Assembly (NCBI GenBank): GCA_963663945.1
Contig: OY760687.1
Span: 1,984,001-2,048,000 of the forward strand
Source: Bin87 sp963663945
GTDB taxonomy: Bacteria; Chloroflexota; Dehalococcoidia; Lucifugimonadales; UBA3495
Length of the DNA: 64,000 nt
Direction of reading: 5' to 3'
The notes under the pieces are model-generated. The model ran no database searches. It had not been told where the DNA came from and was given only the letters and a program-made list of their open reading frames with translations. The translations under genes were made by a program, and so were the position numbers. How positions within the stretch are numbered: position 1 is the first letter of the stretch; each line of letters begins with the position of its first letter. Shown here in pieces: positions 8,492 to 16,435 of this stretch.

Positions 8492-8911
8492 TCAGTCGGC
8501 CCGCCCGTACACATGCGACGGAGTCACTAGAATCGCGTAGCGACGGTCGTCCCGCATGGCCTGGTCGTATTCGGGCCAGTTGGGATGCTCTTCTCCGGCC
8601 GCGGTGCGGTACACATCGCGCAGCGTTTCCCGGTATTCGTCGGCCGAAACCTCGTTGACCCCGACCAGCCTGGCTTCCCCCTCCAGGACCAGGAAGTTGC
8701 GCCAGTCCCCGGTGCCGACGAGGATGGTGCAGCGGGGGTCGCGGCGGAGATTACGCAGCTTGGCTCGGTCCGCGGTGGTCGTAAAGGCCACGCCGTCCCC
8801 ATACAGGCCGCACGTAACAATACTCATCTGTCCGGCGCCGTTCCGGCGGAAAGTGGTTAAAGCGCCGTTGTGATTGGCTGACAAAAATTGACGTTGCGCT
8901 TCGGTTAGCAT
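8492..8911 (-). CDS. PPOX-class flavin/F420-type oxidoreductase
   Basis: 139 residues with the split-barrel fold of the pyridoxamine-phosphate-oxidase superfamily: FLSANHNGALTTFRRNG opens the barrel, followed by RAKLRNLRRDPRCTILV and a C-terminal ILVTPSHVYG. This arrangement fits the small FDOR-B proteins, many of which use the deazaflavin F420. The substrate cannot be told from sequence. AAGGAG sits just upstream of the ATG. It is 52 bp downstream of sbcC on the same strand and may be read from the sbcC promoter. Confidence 0.8.
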   Translation of the reverse strand: MLTEAQRQFLSANHNGALTTFRRNGAGQMSIVTCGLYGDGVAFTTTADRAKLRNLRRDPRCTILVGTGDWRNFLVLEGEARLVGVNEVSADEYRETLRDVYRTAAGEEHPNWPEYDQAMRDDRRYAILVTPSHVYGRAD

Positions 8912-8963
8912 CGAATGCTCCTTTTGGTGGGCGGATCGTCGCCGTTGATCTCGGTCCGAATGA

Positions 8964-11531
8964 TCAGCTCAGCCAGAATTGGGAACCGTCGCCGGTCTTG
9001 AGCACCTCGATCCTTACCGGAAACAGATCCTTGAGTTCATCCAGATGAGTGATGACGATGATTTTTTCGAAGTCTTCCTGGATGGACGCGATGGCATCCA
9101 CTATACGTTCGCGGCCGGCAGCATCCTGGGTGCCAAAGCCTTCGTCGATGAACAGCGTGGGCAGAGGCAGCCCCATGCGCTGGGCGAGCACCTTGGACAG
9201 GGCGATGCGGAGCGCCAGGTTGATGCGGAATGCCTCGCCGCCGCTGAACAGATCATAATTTCGCGATCCCAGTTCGTCACTGACCAGGATGTCCAGGGTT
9301 TCAGCCACGTTGCCGGATTGGCGCACTCGCTGAGTCTCCAGCTTGACCGCCAACCGGTTGTCCGTCATGCGACCAAGCAGCAGGTTCGCCTCTGCTTCAA
9401 TGCGCGGAACGGCAGCATCGATGAGCATCGCCGGGACACCGCTGCGACCGAACGCGTTGTAAAGGTCGGAGTAGACGCCCTGTTCCGTATTCGAGGACGA
9501 TCTACGGGTTTCCAGGGCGGCAATCTCTTCAAGGTACGAAACTCGTCGCTCAGCGTCGCCGTGCAGTCTCCCCTGTCGGGTGAGGAGCGCGTCGCGATCG
9601 GCGAGAAGATTCTCCACGGCTTTGTCGGCATCCGCGGCCTCCCGTTCTTTCTCCGGGAGATCTACAACCGCCGAGCGAGCTTCGACCAGGGTCGCCTGGA
9701 GGCCTTTCACTTCGTCATTGAGCCTGACCAATAGATCGTTGGTCTGGTCCAGCGCGGTTTCATCCGCGGGCAAGCGGGCGCGCGCATCCTGCAGCCTTCG
9801 CGCCTCGGCGTCCCAGTGTTGCAGCGCCCGGACGCTCTCGGTGGCATCGTCGAGGCTATGCTCATCGTACCCCAGTGCGATGATGGCGGTCTCCACTTCC
9901 GCCAAGTCAACGCGCTCGTCATGCGCGAAATCGTGGTCGGCCAACGTTTTTTTTAATCGCTTCAGGCGTGGCAGCGATGTTGCCAGCTGCTCGGCGGCCG
10001 CTTCGCATTGGCGTTTTTCCTGTTCCAGGCTACCGCGCTGCTGTTGGATCCGCTGCTGACGATTGGAGAGGGAAGCATTGTCGTCCGCAATCCTGGTTTG
10101 CAGGCTCTCGAGCCGGGCGGACAAATCTTGCAGGGACCCCTTGATTTCATCGTGGCGCGTGAGCTTGGCCTGGATCTCGGCGTCGTACCAGGCCGAAATG
10201 TCGCCGCAAGCGTCCTCGCTGAGCGGTGTGCGGCACAGCGGGCACACTGCGTCCGCCGTGTTCATCTCTCTCTGTTTGGCCCGCAGATCCTTTCCCTCCG
10301 CGATGCAACGATCCAGATCTGCCTGCGCCAGGGCGATGTTGCGTTGCAGGTCGCCGGCCTCTGCCGTGTCCGCTTCCAGCGCGGACTGGTCGGCGGCAAG
10401 AGACGCTTCGGTCTCCTCGAATCCCAGCAACTCGCGGGCAACTTCTTGGGAGCGATCCGCGGTCGGGCGGAGCGTATTGTCGATGTGATGCTTCAATTGT
10501 GCCGCTTCCGCTGCCAGCTGCGCCCGGGTGCGCTCGACCACCGCTTGTAATTCGCTGCGTCGGTGGCGCAGCCGGTCATAGTCGGACCGCGAGGCTTGCA
10601 GCCGTTCCAATTCGGACTGCGCCGATGCCAGTTCTCCAGCACCGGCACAGATTTCCGCAGATCGGTTCTCCATCGCTCGAGCCTCTTCGATCCGTTGCGC
10701 GATGGCCGCGGCAGAAGTCTCGGCGCGTTCTATATCGGCGCGGAGGTCGTCGATTCGGCGGACCGCGGCGGCGGCTTCCGACTGCCTCTGGCGCAACGCC
10801 GCTACCGCTACTCGCAAACTGCCAGCGTGGGCCGATGTTTGCTCGATTCCTTCGTCCAACCGGGCGAGCCGCACGGCTATTTCCCGGAGTTCTTCGGTGG
10901 GATCGGGTACGGCATCCAGGAGGTCGCGATTCTGCGCCAGCGCGCCTTCGGTGCGGACCACATCCGATTGCCAGTGGTCCCGTCGTCCAGCGGCCGACAC
11001 CTGAAGAGATTCGTAGAGACTGAGGTCCAAAACTGACGACAATACCGCTTTCCGCTCCGCTGGGGTCTTCCGTGTGAATTCGTCCGAACGGCCCTGGAGG
11101 AGGAAAGCGGTATTGACGAAGGTGTTGTAATCCATTCCGACCAGGTTCTGAATTTTCCAGATAGTCTCCCGTACCGAATTGCCGCTTACGGACCGGGACT
11201 CCCCGTCGTCATCCAGAATGAACAGGTCCACCTCGGTACGACCCTGCCCCGTCCGGCGCCGTCGGCGAATGGCCCGATACTCCTGCCCACGCGCCAGAAA
11301 GTCCAACTCGACCCGGCACTCCGACTCGCCATACGCGATCAGGTCGTTGTGGTTCTGCGTGCCGGTTCGCGCCTGGCCCCACAGACACCAGGTCATGGCG
11401 TCCAGCAACGCAGACTTGCCATGGCCGTTGGCTCCGCACAGGCAGGCTACGTGTATCCCCCGCAGATCCAACGCCGGGACATCGTCTCGGTAGCACAGAA
11501 AGTTGCGGACCGAAAGCCTCAGCGGGATCAT
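8964..11531 (-). CDS. sbcC: SbcC/Rad50-type DNA repair ATPase
   Basis: 855 residues, an SMC-like exonuclease ATPase that works with SbcD (Mre11) on DNA ends and hairpins. The Walker A GANGHGKS is at 33-40. Long coiled-coil arms flank a zinc hook with CPLC near residues 428-434. The C-terminus has the signature SGGEAFRINLALRIALS and the Walker B/D-loop LFIDEGFGTQD. It is shorter than the roughly 1,050-residue E. coli protein and closer to Rad50-like sizes. No sbcD lies next to it; upstream is a divergent ABC exporter, so its partner must be elsewhere. Confidence 0.93.
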   Translation of the reverse strand: MIPLRLSVRNFLCYRDDVPALDLRGIHVACLCGANGHGKSALLDAMTWCLWGQARTGTQNHNDLIAYGESECRVELDFLARGQEYRAIRRRRRTGQGRTEVDLFILDDDGESRSVSGNSVRETIWKIQNLVGMDYNTFVNTAFLLQGRSDEFTRKTPAERKAVLSSVLDLSLYESLQVSAAGRRDHWQSDVVRTEGALAQNRDLLDAVPDPTEELREIAVRLARLDEGIEQTSAHAGSLRVAVAALRQRQSEAAAAVRRIDDLRADIERAETSAAAIAQRIEEARAMENRSAEICAGAGELASAQSELERLQASRSDYDRLRHRRSELQAVVERTRAQLAAEAAQLKHHIDNTLRPTADRSQEVARELLGFEETEASLAADQSALEADTAEAGDLQRNIALAQADLDRCIAEGKDLRAKQREMNTADAVCPLCRTPLSEDACGDISAWYDAEIQAKLTRHDEIKGSLQDLSARLESLQTRIADDNASLSNRQQRIQQQRGSLEQEKRQCEAAAEQLATSLPRLKRLKKTLADHDFAHDERVDLAEVETAIIALGYDEHSLDDATESVRALQHWDAEARRLQDARARLPADETALDQTNDLLVRLNDEVKGLQATLVEARSAVVDLPEKEREAADADKAVENLLADRDALLTRQGRLHGDAERRVSYLEEIAALETRRSSSNTEQGVYSDLYNAFGRSGVPAMLIDAAVPRIEAEANLLLGRMTDNRLAVKLETQRVRQSGNVAETLDILVSDELGSRNYDLFSGGEAFRINLALRIALSKVLAQRMGLPLPTLFIDEGFGTQDAAGRERIVDAIASIQEDFEKIIVITHLDELKDLFPVRIEVLKTGDGSQFWLS

Positions 11532-11540
11532 GGTGCGCCG

Positions 11541-11549
11541 ATTGTATCA
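11541..11549 (-). promoter_or_regulatory. Extended -10 promoter for sbcC
   Basis: Read on the minus strand this is TGATACAAT, an extended -10 element (TGnTACAAT), with no clear -35. The predicted start is about 3 bases before the sbcC ATG, so the transcript would be nearly leaderless. The same decamer GTGATACAAT appears inverted at 11625-11634 for the divergent gene. Confidence 0.5.
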
Positions 11550-11625
11550 CCGGCAGCATTGCGCCCGAGTGCTGACGATGACGCCGTCCATCGCCAGTCG
11601 CCCGGGAAAGCGTTCGTGCTGCCAG

Positions 11626-11634
11626 TGATACAAT
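11626..11634 (+). promoter_or_regulatory. Extended -10 promoter for the ABC exporter operon
   Basis: TGATACAAT on the plus strand, followed by a predicted start near 11641 and a GAGGAA ribosome-binding site before the ATG at 11659. It mirrors the sbcC promoter 80 bp away. Confidence 0.5.
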
Positions 11635-11658
11635 TTTTGTCGAGGAATTCCAACTGAC

Positions 11659-12450
11659 ATGCCGAAGTCCATAACCAACCCCGCCAAGGAAACCGGCCCC
11701 GTCATAGTTGTAGAGGAACTGCGAAAGCGCTACGGCGACATCCAGGCAGTTGATGGGGTTTCCTTCGATGTGGAGCGAGGCGAGGTATTCGCGCTGTTGG
11801 GCCCAAATGGATCCGGCAAGACCACCACCGTCGAAATCATCGAGGGCATGCGTTCCGCCGACAGCGGACGCGCCACCGTGGCTGGCATCGACGTGAGTAG
11901 GAATCCCAACGCGGTCAAGCAAATCATCGGCGTGCAACTGCAGAGCAGCGCCTTTTTCGAACACCTGAAACTCGCAGAACTGCTCCGGATGCTGGGAAGC
12001 ATCTACCGCGCCAAGGTAGACCCGGAACCTCTCCTGGAGGCGGTGGACCTGGCGGAACGAAGGTCGGCGTCGTTTCGGACTCTCTCGGGTGGACAGAAAC
12101 AGCGGTTCGCCATCGCGGCCTCGCTGGTCAACGACCCGGACGTGGTCTTCCTCGACGAACCCACCACCGGGCTGGATCCCCAGGCTCGCCGATTGATCTG
12201 GGATTTGGCAAAAACCTGGAAGCGGGAGGGCCGCACCGTGGTCCTGACCACCCATTACATGGAAGAAGCCGAGGAATTGTGTGATCGCGTGGCGGTCATG
12301 GACAGCGGCAAGATCATTGCCATGGCGTCGCCGGCCCAATTGATCGACCAGTTGATTGGCCGAGGGTTCCACCGGGAGCAGGAAGTGCGGCTGGCTACGC
12401 TGGAGGACGTGTTCCTCGATCTGACCGGCCGGACGCTTCGGGAGTTTTAG
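11659..12450 (+). CDS. ABC-2 type exporter, ATP-binding protein (shortened C-terminus)
   Basis: 263 residues. Walker A GPNGSGKTT at 48-56, signature LSGGQKQR near 142, Walker B VVFLDEPTTGLDP near 164-176 and the H-loop TTHYMEEAEELCDRV are all present, so it should hydrolyse ATP. It resembles the DrrA/CcmA-like ATPases of ABC-2 exporters, which are usually about 300-330 residues. Here the accessory beta-rich region between PAQLIDQL and the terminal TLEDVFLDLTGR motif is almost absent. It energises the permease that begins one base after its stop codon; the exported substrate is unknown. Confidence 0.92.
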   Translation: MPKSITNPAKETGPVIVVEELRKRYGDIQAVDGVSFDVERGEVFALLGPNGSGKTTTVEIIEGMRSADSGRATVAGIDVSRNPNAVKQIIGVQLQSSAFFEHLKLAELLRMLGSIYRAKVDPEPLLEAVDLAERRSASFRTLSGGQKQRFAIAASLVNDPDVVFLDEPTTGLDPQARRLIWDLAKTWKREGRTVVLTTHYMEEAEELCDRVAVMDSGKIIAMASPAQLIDQLIGRGFHREQEVRLATLEDVFLDLTGRTLREF

Positions 12451-12451
12451 G

Positions 12452-13531
12452 ATGCTCGCGAAGCCGGCGCTTTATCTCACCTGGTGGTCGATCAAAATGT
12501 GGTCGCGGGATCGCGCGGCGATGTTCTGGACGTTCTTCCTGCCGCTGGTAATCATGGTGATTTTCGGCCTGTTGAACTTCGGCGAACTGGGCAAAGTTGA
12601 CGTCGGGATCGTCGACCGCGCCAACAACGAAGCCTCGGAGAATTTCATTGACGGCCTGACTCAGATCGACGCGCTGCGGATCGCGACGGGCACGGCTGAA
12701 GACGAGCGGGCCGCGTTGGCCGATGGCAAGCGTGACCTGGTGATCGCGTTGCCGGAAGATCTGGCCTCGACCCCGGGCAGTAGCGAAATCGTCGCCTGGT
12801 ACCACGGAAGCCGGGAAACCGAGGCGCGGCTGGGACTGACGGTGATACAGTCGGCGGTAGATGAGCTGAATTTTGCCATCACGGGAGCGGAACGGGTGGT
12901 CACGCTGACCGAGGAGGCCGTGGAAGCGCGGGACTTGGGATACATCGATTTCCTGATGCCCGGCGTGATTGGAATGGCAATCATGCAGTTGGGGTTGTTC
13001 AGCGTGGCGTTCAGTTTCGTAACGATGAAACGTGAAGGAGTGCTGCGGCGTTTGTTAGCCACTCCGCTGAACCCGACGTCGCTGCTGATCGCCCAGGTGA
13101 TCACCAAGCTGATCGTCGTGGTGATCCAGACGGTCATCCTGGCGGCAGTGGCGGTGTTCCTCTTTGGCGCGGAATTCGCGGGCAACTTTTTCGCGGTGAT
13201 GCTGGCTGCCGCAATGGGCGGAGCAGTGTTCCTGGCAATGGGCTTCGCCGTGTCCGGTTGGGCCCGCACCGAGCAACAGGCGGCTCCGCTGGCCAACATA
13301 GTATCGCTGCCCATGATGTTTCTGTCCGGTGTATTCTTTTCCCGTGATGTTCTTCCCGATATTCTCCAGAAGATCACCGATTTTTTGCCCCTCACCTACC
13401 TGGTCGAAGCCATTCGAGGCATGACCGTGGAAGGGGACACGGTTTTGATGCAATGGCCGAATTTTCTCGGCCTCGCGGTGTGGCTTGTGGTAGCGTTCGT
13501 CATAGCCAACCGCACGTTTCGCTGGGAGTGA
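12452..13531 (+). CDS. ABC-2 type exporter, permease
   Basis: 359 residues. It has one N-terminal membrane segment (MFWTFFLPLVIMVIFGL), then an extracytoplasmic domain of about 130 residues. A block of five membrane helices follows from about residue 165 to the C-terminus, with the ABC-2 family hallmark of hydrophobic segments after EGVLRRLLATPL and GVFFSRDVLPD. It is the membrane half of the exporter encoded with the preceding ATPase, 1 bp apart. Substrate unknown. Confidence 0.9.
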   Translation: MLAKPALYLTWWSIKMWSRDRAAMFWTFFLPLVIMVIFGLLNFGELGKVDVGIVDRANNEASENFIDGLTQIDALRIATGTAEDERAALADGKRDLVIALPEDLASTPGSSEIVAWYHGSRETEARLGLTVIQSAVDELNFAITGAERVVTLTEEAVEARDLGYIDFLMPGVIGMAIMQLGLFSVAFSFVTMKREGVLRRLLATPLNPTSLLIAQVITKLIVVVIQTVILAAVAVFLFGAEFAGNFFAVMLAAAMGGAVFLAMGFAVSGWARTEQQAAPLANIVSLPMMFLSGVFFSRDVLPDILQKITDFLPLTYLVEAIRGMTVEGDTVLMQWPNFLGLAVWLVVAFVIANRTFRWE

Positions 13532-13579
13532 TCCCGCGAGCCCTGAAGACAAGCGCCGAAGCTACGGGAGTGTAACCGG

Positions 13580-14905
13580 ATGTTTGACAATCTGACCGAA
13601 CGGTTGACCGGTATTTTTGGCCGCCTGCAGGGCAAGGGCCGCCTGACGGAAAAGGACATCGACGACGCGCTGGGACAGGTGCGCCGGTCGCTGCTCGAGG
13701 CCGACGTGAATTTCCGCGTGGCCCGGGAGTTCGTGGCGACGGTGAAAGATCGGGCGTTGACCGGCGAGGTATTGGAAAGCCTTTCGCCGGGCCAGCAAGT
13801 GGTCAAGATCGTACACGAGGAATTGACCTCCGTATTGAGCGCGGGCGACCATCGCCTCACGCCGGCCAGCCAATTGCCCTCGGTGCTGATGCTGGTCGGA
13901 TTGCAGGGTTCGGGCAAGACCACCACCGCCGCGAAGCTGGCGTTGCAGATGAAACGGCAGCAACACAGCCCAATGCTGATTGCGGCCGACCTCCGGAGGC
14001 CGGCGGCAATCGCCCAACTGGAGTCCCTTGGCAAACAGCTGGACATCCCGGTGTACTCCGAAGACCCGGGTTCCTCGACCCCGGCCAAAGTCGCCATCGC
14101 CGGGGTTCGGCGGGCCGCGGAGTTGGCTCTGACCTGGGCCATCGTTGACACCGGTGGGCGTCTGCACATTGACGACGACCTGATGTCCGAACTGGAAGAG
14201 GTGAAGCGGGCGGTATCCCCCTACCAAACCGTCCTGGTTGTGGATGCCATGACCGGTCAGGACGCGGTGAACGCGGCCGAAGAATTTCACCAGCGCGTGG
14301 GCCTGGACGGCTTGATCCTTTCCAAGATGGACGGTGACGCCAGGGGCGGGGCGGCGCTGTCGGTCACCAAGGTTACCGGCGTGCCCATCAAGTTCATCGG
14401 CACCGGCGAACGTAACGACGCGTTGGAGCAATTCCACCCCGACCGCATGGCCTCCCGCATCCTGGCCATGGGCGACGTGCTGACGCTGATCGAGCGCGCG
14501 CAGGACGCGGTGGATGAGGAGAAGGCCCGCGAACTCGAACGCAAGATGCGCACCGCGTCATTCACGTTGGACGATTTCCTGGACCAGATCCAGGGCGTGA
14601 AAAAGATGGGCGGGTTGGCATCGGTGATGGAAATGATGCCCGGAATGGGTCGCCAGACCAAGAAGATGCAGGAACAGTTGGACGAGTCGGAACTGAAGAA
14701 AACCGAAGCCATCATCCGCTCAATGACCCTGGAAGAGCGGGAAAAGCCGGAGATCATCAAAGGCAGCCGACGCCGACGCATCGCGCTAGGCAGCGGCACC
14801 AACCCGTCCGACGTGAACCGGGTGCTCAACCAGTTCAAGCAAACTCAGCGGCTGATGCGGCAGTTTTCGAACAACCCCAAGGGGTTGATGCGTATGCTCC
14901 GCTGA
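13580..14905 (+). CDS. ffh: Signal recognition particle GTPase Ffh
   Basis: 441 residues. It recognises signal sequences on nascent membrane and secreted proteins together with SRP RNA and docks to FtsY. The N domain (1-90) precedes the G domain with P-loop GLQGSGKTTT and LRRPAA. The G3 motif reads DTGGR (190-194) where nearly all SRP GTPases have DTAGR. SKMDGDARGG forms the G4 region. The methionine-rich M domain (about 310-441) has MGGLASVMEMMPGM and the RNA-binding helix ending in SGTNPSDVNRVLNQF. The tail after the M domain is short. It lies 48 bp after the ABC permease. Confidence 0.96.
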   Translation: MFDNLTERLTGIFGRLQGKGRLTEKDIDDALGQVRRSLLEADVNFRVAREFVATVKDRALTGEVLESLSPGQQVVKIVHEELTSVLSAGDHRLTPASQLPSVLMLVGLQGSGKTTTAAKLALQMKRQQHSPMLIAADLRRPAAIAQLESLGKQLDIPVYSEDPGSSTPAKVAIAGVRRAAELALTWAIVDTGGRLHIDDDLMSELEEVKRAVSPYQTVLVVDAMTGQDAVNAAEEFHQRVGLDGLILSKMDGDARGGAALSVTKVTGVPIKFIGTGERNDALEQFHPDRMASRILAMGDVLTLIERAQDAVDEEKARELERKMRTASFTLDDFLDQIQGVKKMGGLASVMEMMPGMGRQTKKMQEQLDESELKKTEAIIRSMTLEEREKPEIIKGSRRRRIALGSGTNPSDVNRVLNQFKQTQRLMRQFSNNPKGLMRMLR

Positions 14906-14915
14906 TGGCCTTCGC

Positions 14916-15848
14916 TCAGGATCCGGCAATACGCCCGGAGCGAAGGGCCACGAACAGGTACGACGTGGCATGCGAACGCCAGGGGGACCAGCGTTCGGAA
15001 AACGCGAGCAGCCGAGCATCGTCGATTTCTTCCCCGTCGAAGTACAGGGTGCTGACGGTCCGGCGCAGCGCCAGGTCACCAATCGGGAACCCGTCGGGAC
15101 GAGACAGGGCGCGGACCAGAACCCACTGCGCCGTCCATTGCCCGACGCCTCGCATGGCCACCATGCGCTTCACCACCTCGGCGTCCTCGAGTTCGTGCAT
15201 GCCAGCGAAATTGTCACCTGAATCCAGCGCGGCGCGCGCAATTCCCTGGATGTACTCTGCCTTCCGGAAACTCAGCTTGAGTTGTCGGAGGTCGTCCACT
15301 TCGGCGGTTGCCAGCGATTCGGCGCGGGGGAAGGCATACCATTCGCGGTCGGCCACCGTGGCCCGGATACCGTAGTTCTCTATCAGCAGGCTGCGGATGA
15401 TCCTGGCGACATTGGTCGCGATCTGTTGCCCCATAACTGCCTGCACCAGCGCCTCATAAACCGAGGCGAACCGGGTGTTGTGGTACCCGTAGAAATCGTT
15501 GACCACAGATGCCAGCACGGGATCTTCGGTGACCGCGTCGTAAAACGGCCTGAGGTCCTGGTCGCAGCCGAGCAGCCAGGTGATCTGCTTCGCCGCACGA
15601 TCAGCGTCGGAGCCGGTGAGGTTTTCCCCGGTCAGTTCCACCGATAGCTCGGGTTGGTCCACAGTGCCGACCGAGCGCACGCTCGCCAGCGCAACGCGGT
15701 CGCCCAGATCCAGCAGCCGGAGGTAGCGATCGTCTACATACTCCTCCGTTTTGAATTGCTGCTCTCGGGAATAATTGGGCTGACCCGCCGTTAGCTCGAA
15801 ATCGTAGGGCGGAACCGGGCGGACGGTAGTGACCAGCGTGGTTTCCAT
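14916..15848 (-). CDS. DNA-3-methyladenine glycosylase II (AlkA-like)
   Basis: 310 residues of the HhH-GPD superfamily. The helix-hairpin-helix reads MRGVGQWTAQWVL, followed about 15 residues later by the catalytic aspartate in FPIGDLALRR, as in AlkA. The N-terminal part fits the AlkA N-terminal beta domain. The enzyme flips out and removes alkylated purines. Its ATG overlaps the stop of thpR (TGATG), so translation is coupled. A C-terminal iron-sulfur motif as in MutY or Nth is absent, which argues against those relatives. Confidence 0.88.
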   Translation of the reverse strand: METTLVTTVRPVPPYDFELTAGQPNYSREQQFKTEEYVDDRYLRLLDLGDRVALASVRSVGTVDQPELSVELTGENLTGSDADRAAKQITWLLGCDQDLRPFYDAVTEDPVLASVVNDFYGYHNTRFASVYEALVQAVMGQQIATNVARIIRSLLIENYGIRATVADREWYAFPRAESLATAEVDDLRQLKLSFRKAEYIQGIARAALDSGDNFAGMHELEDAEVVKRMVAMRGVGQWTAQWVLVRALSRPDGFPIGDLALRRTVSTLYFDGEEIDDARLLAFSERWSPWRSHATSYLFVALRSGRIAGS

Positions 15849-16435
15849 CAGATTTGCACCTCTCCAAGGCTGGAGTATCGGGCGCCTCGGGGCGTAAGCA
15901 CACTTCGATACAGTCGAACGGTATCGGGGCGCCAGCTACGGATGGCCGGCAACCTGGCCCGTGTGACAGCATCGGATATGGCCTGGCGTTGTCGGGGGGT
16001 TACCCGGTCGCGCACTCGACCCAGCGTCAGGTGAGGTCGAAACGGGCGGCCGTCCGCCGACCAGCCAAGGCCTGAAACCGACTGTTCGGCGCGTCGGTGC
16101 AGGTCATCCAGACTTTCAGAACCGCCGGAAACTCCGGCCCAAATTACCTTGGGATTCCTTCCGGACGGAAAGGTCCCCAGAGACGAAAGGGCAAGCACCG
16201 GGGGACTGGCCTCAGCAAAGTTCTCGGCGACGGAGTCCAGGATCCGCGGTACGATTCGGGAGTCCGTTGGCCCCAGAAATTTCAAGGTCAAATGTATTCC
16301 GTCCGGAGACACCCAACGCACCCCAGCAGGCATCGGCCGACTCAACACCGCGATCGTTTCGGCCAGTTGGCGGATCCATTCCTCGGGCAGCGGCAGCGCG
16401 ATGAACGTCCGCAGGGTTTCGGACGCGGTGCTCAC
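15848..16435 (-). CDS. thpR: RNA 2',3'-cyclic phosphodiesterase (ThpR/LigT family)
   Basis: 195 residues from a GTG at 16435 that overlaps the upstream stop as GTGA; an upstream in-frame start would read into the neighbouring gene. Two HxTx motifs of the 2H phosphoesterase family are present, HLTL at 48-51 and HLTL at 135-138, spaced as in ThpR. The enzyme hydrolyses 2',3'-cyclic phosphate ends of RNA in vitro; its cellular role is not settled in any species. It sits between a Mug-containing fusion and alkA in a tightly coupled operon. Confidence 0.9.
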   Translation of the reverse strand: MSTASETLRTFIALPLPEEWIRQLAETIAVLSRPMPAGVRWVSPDGIHLTLKFLGPTDSRIVPRILDSVAENFAEASPPVLALSSLGTFPSGRNPKVIWAGVSGGSESLDDLHRRAEQSVSGLGWSADGRPFRPHLTLGRVRDRVTPRQRQAISDAVTRARLPAIRSWRPDTVRLYRSVLTPRGARYSSLGEVQI

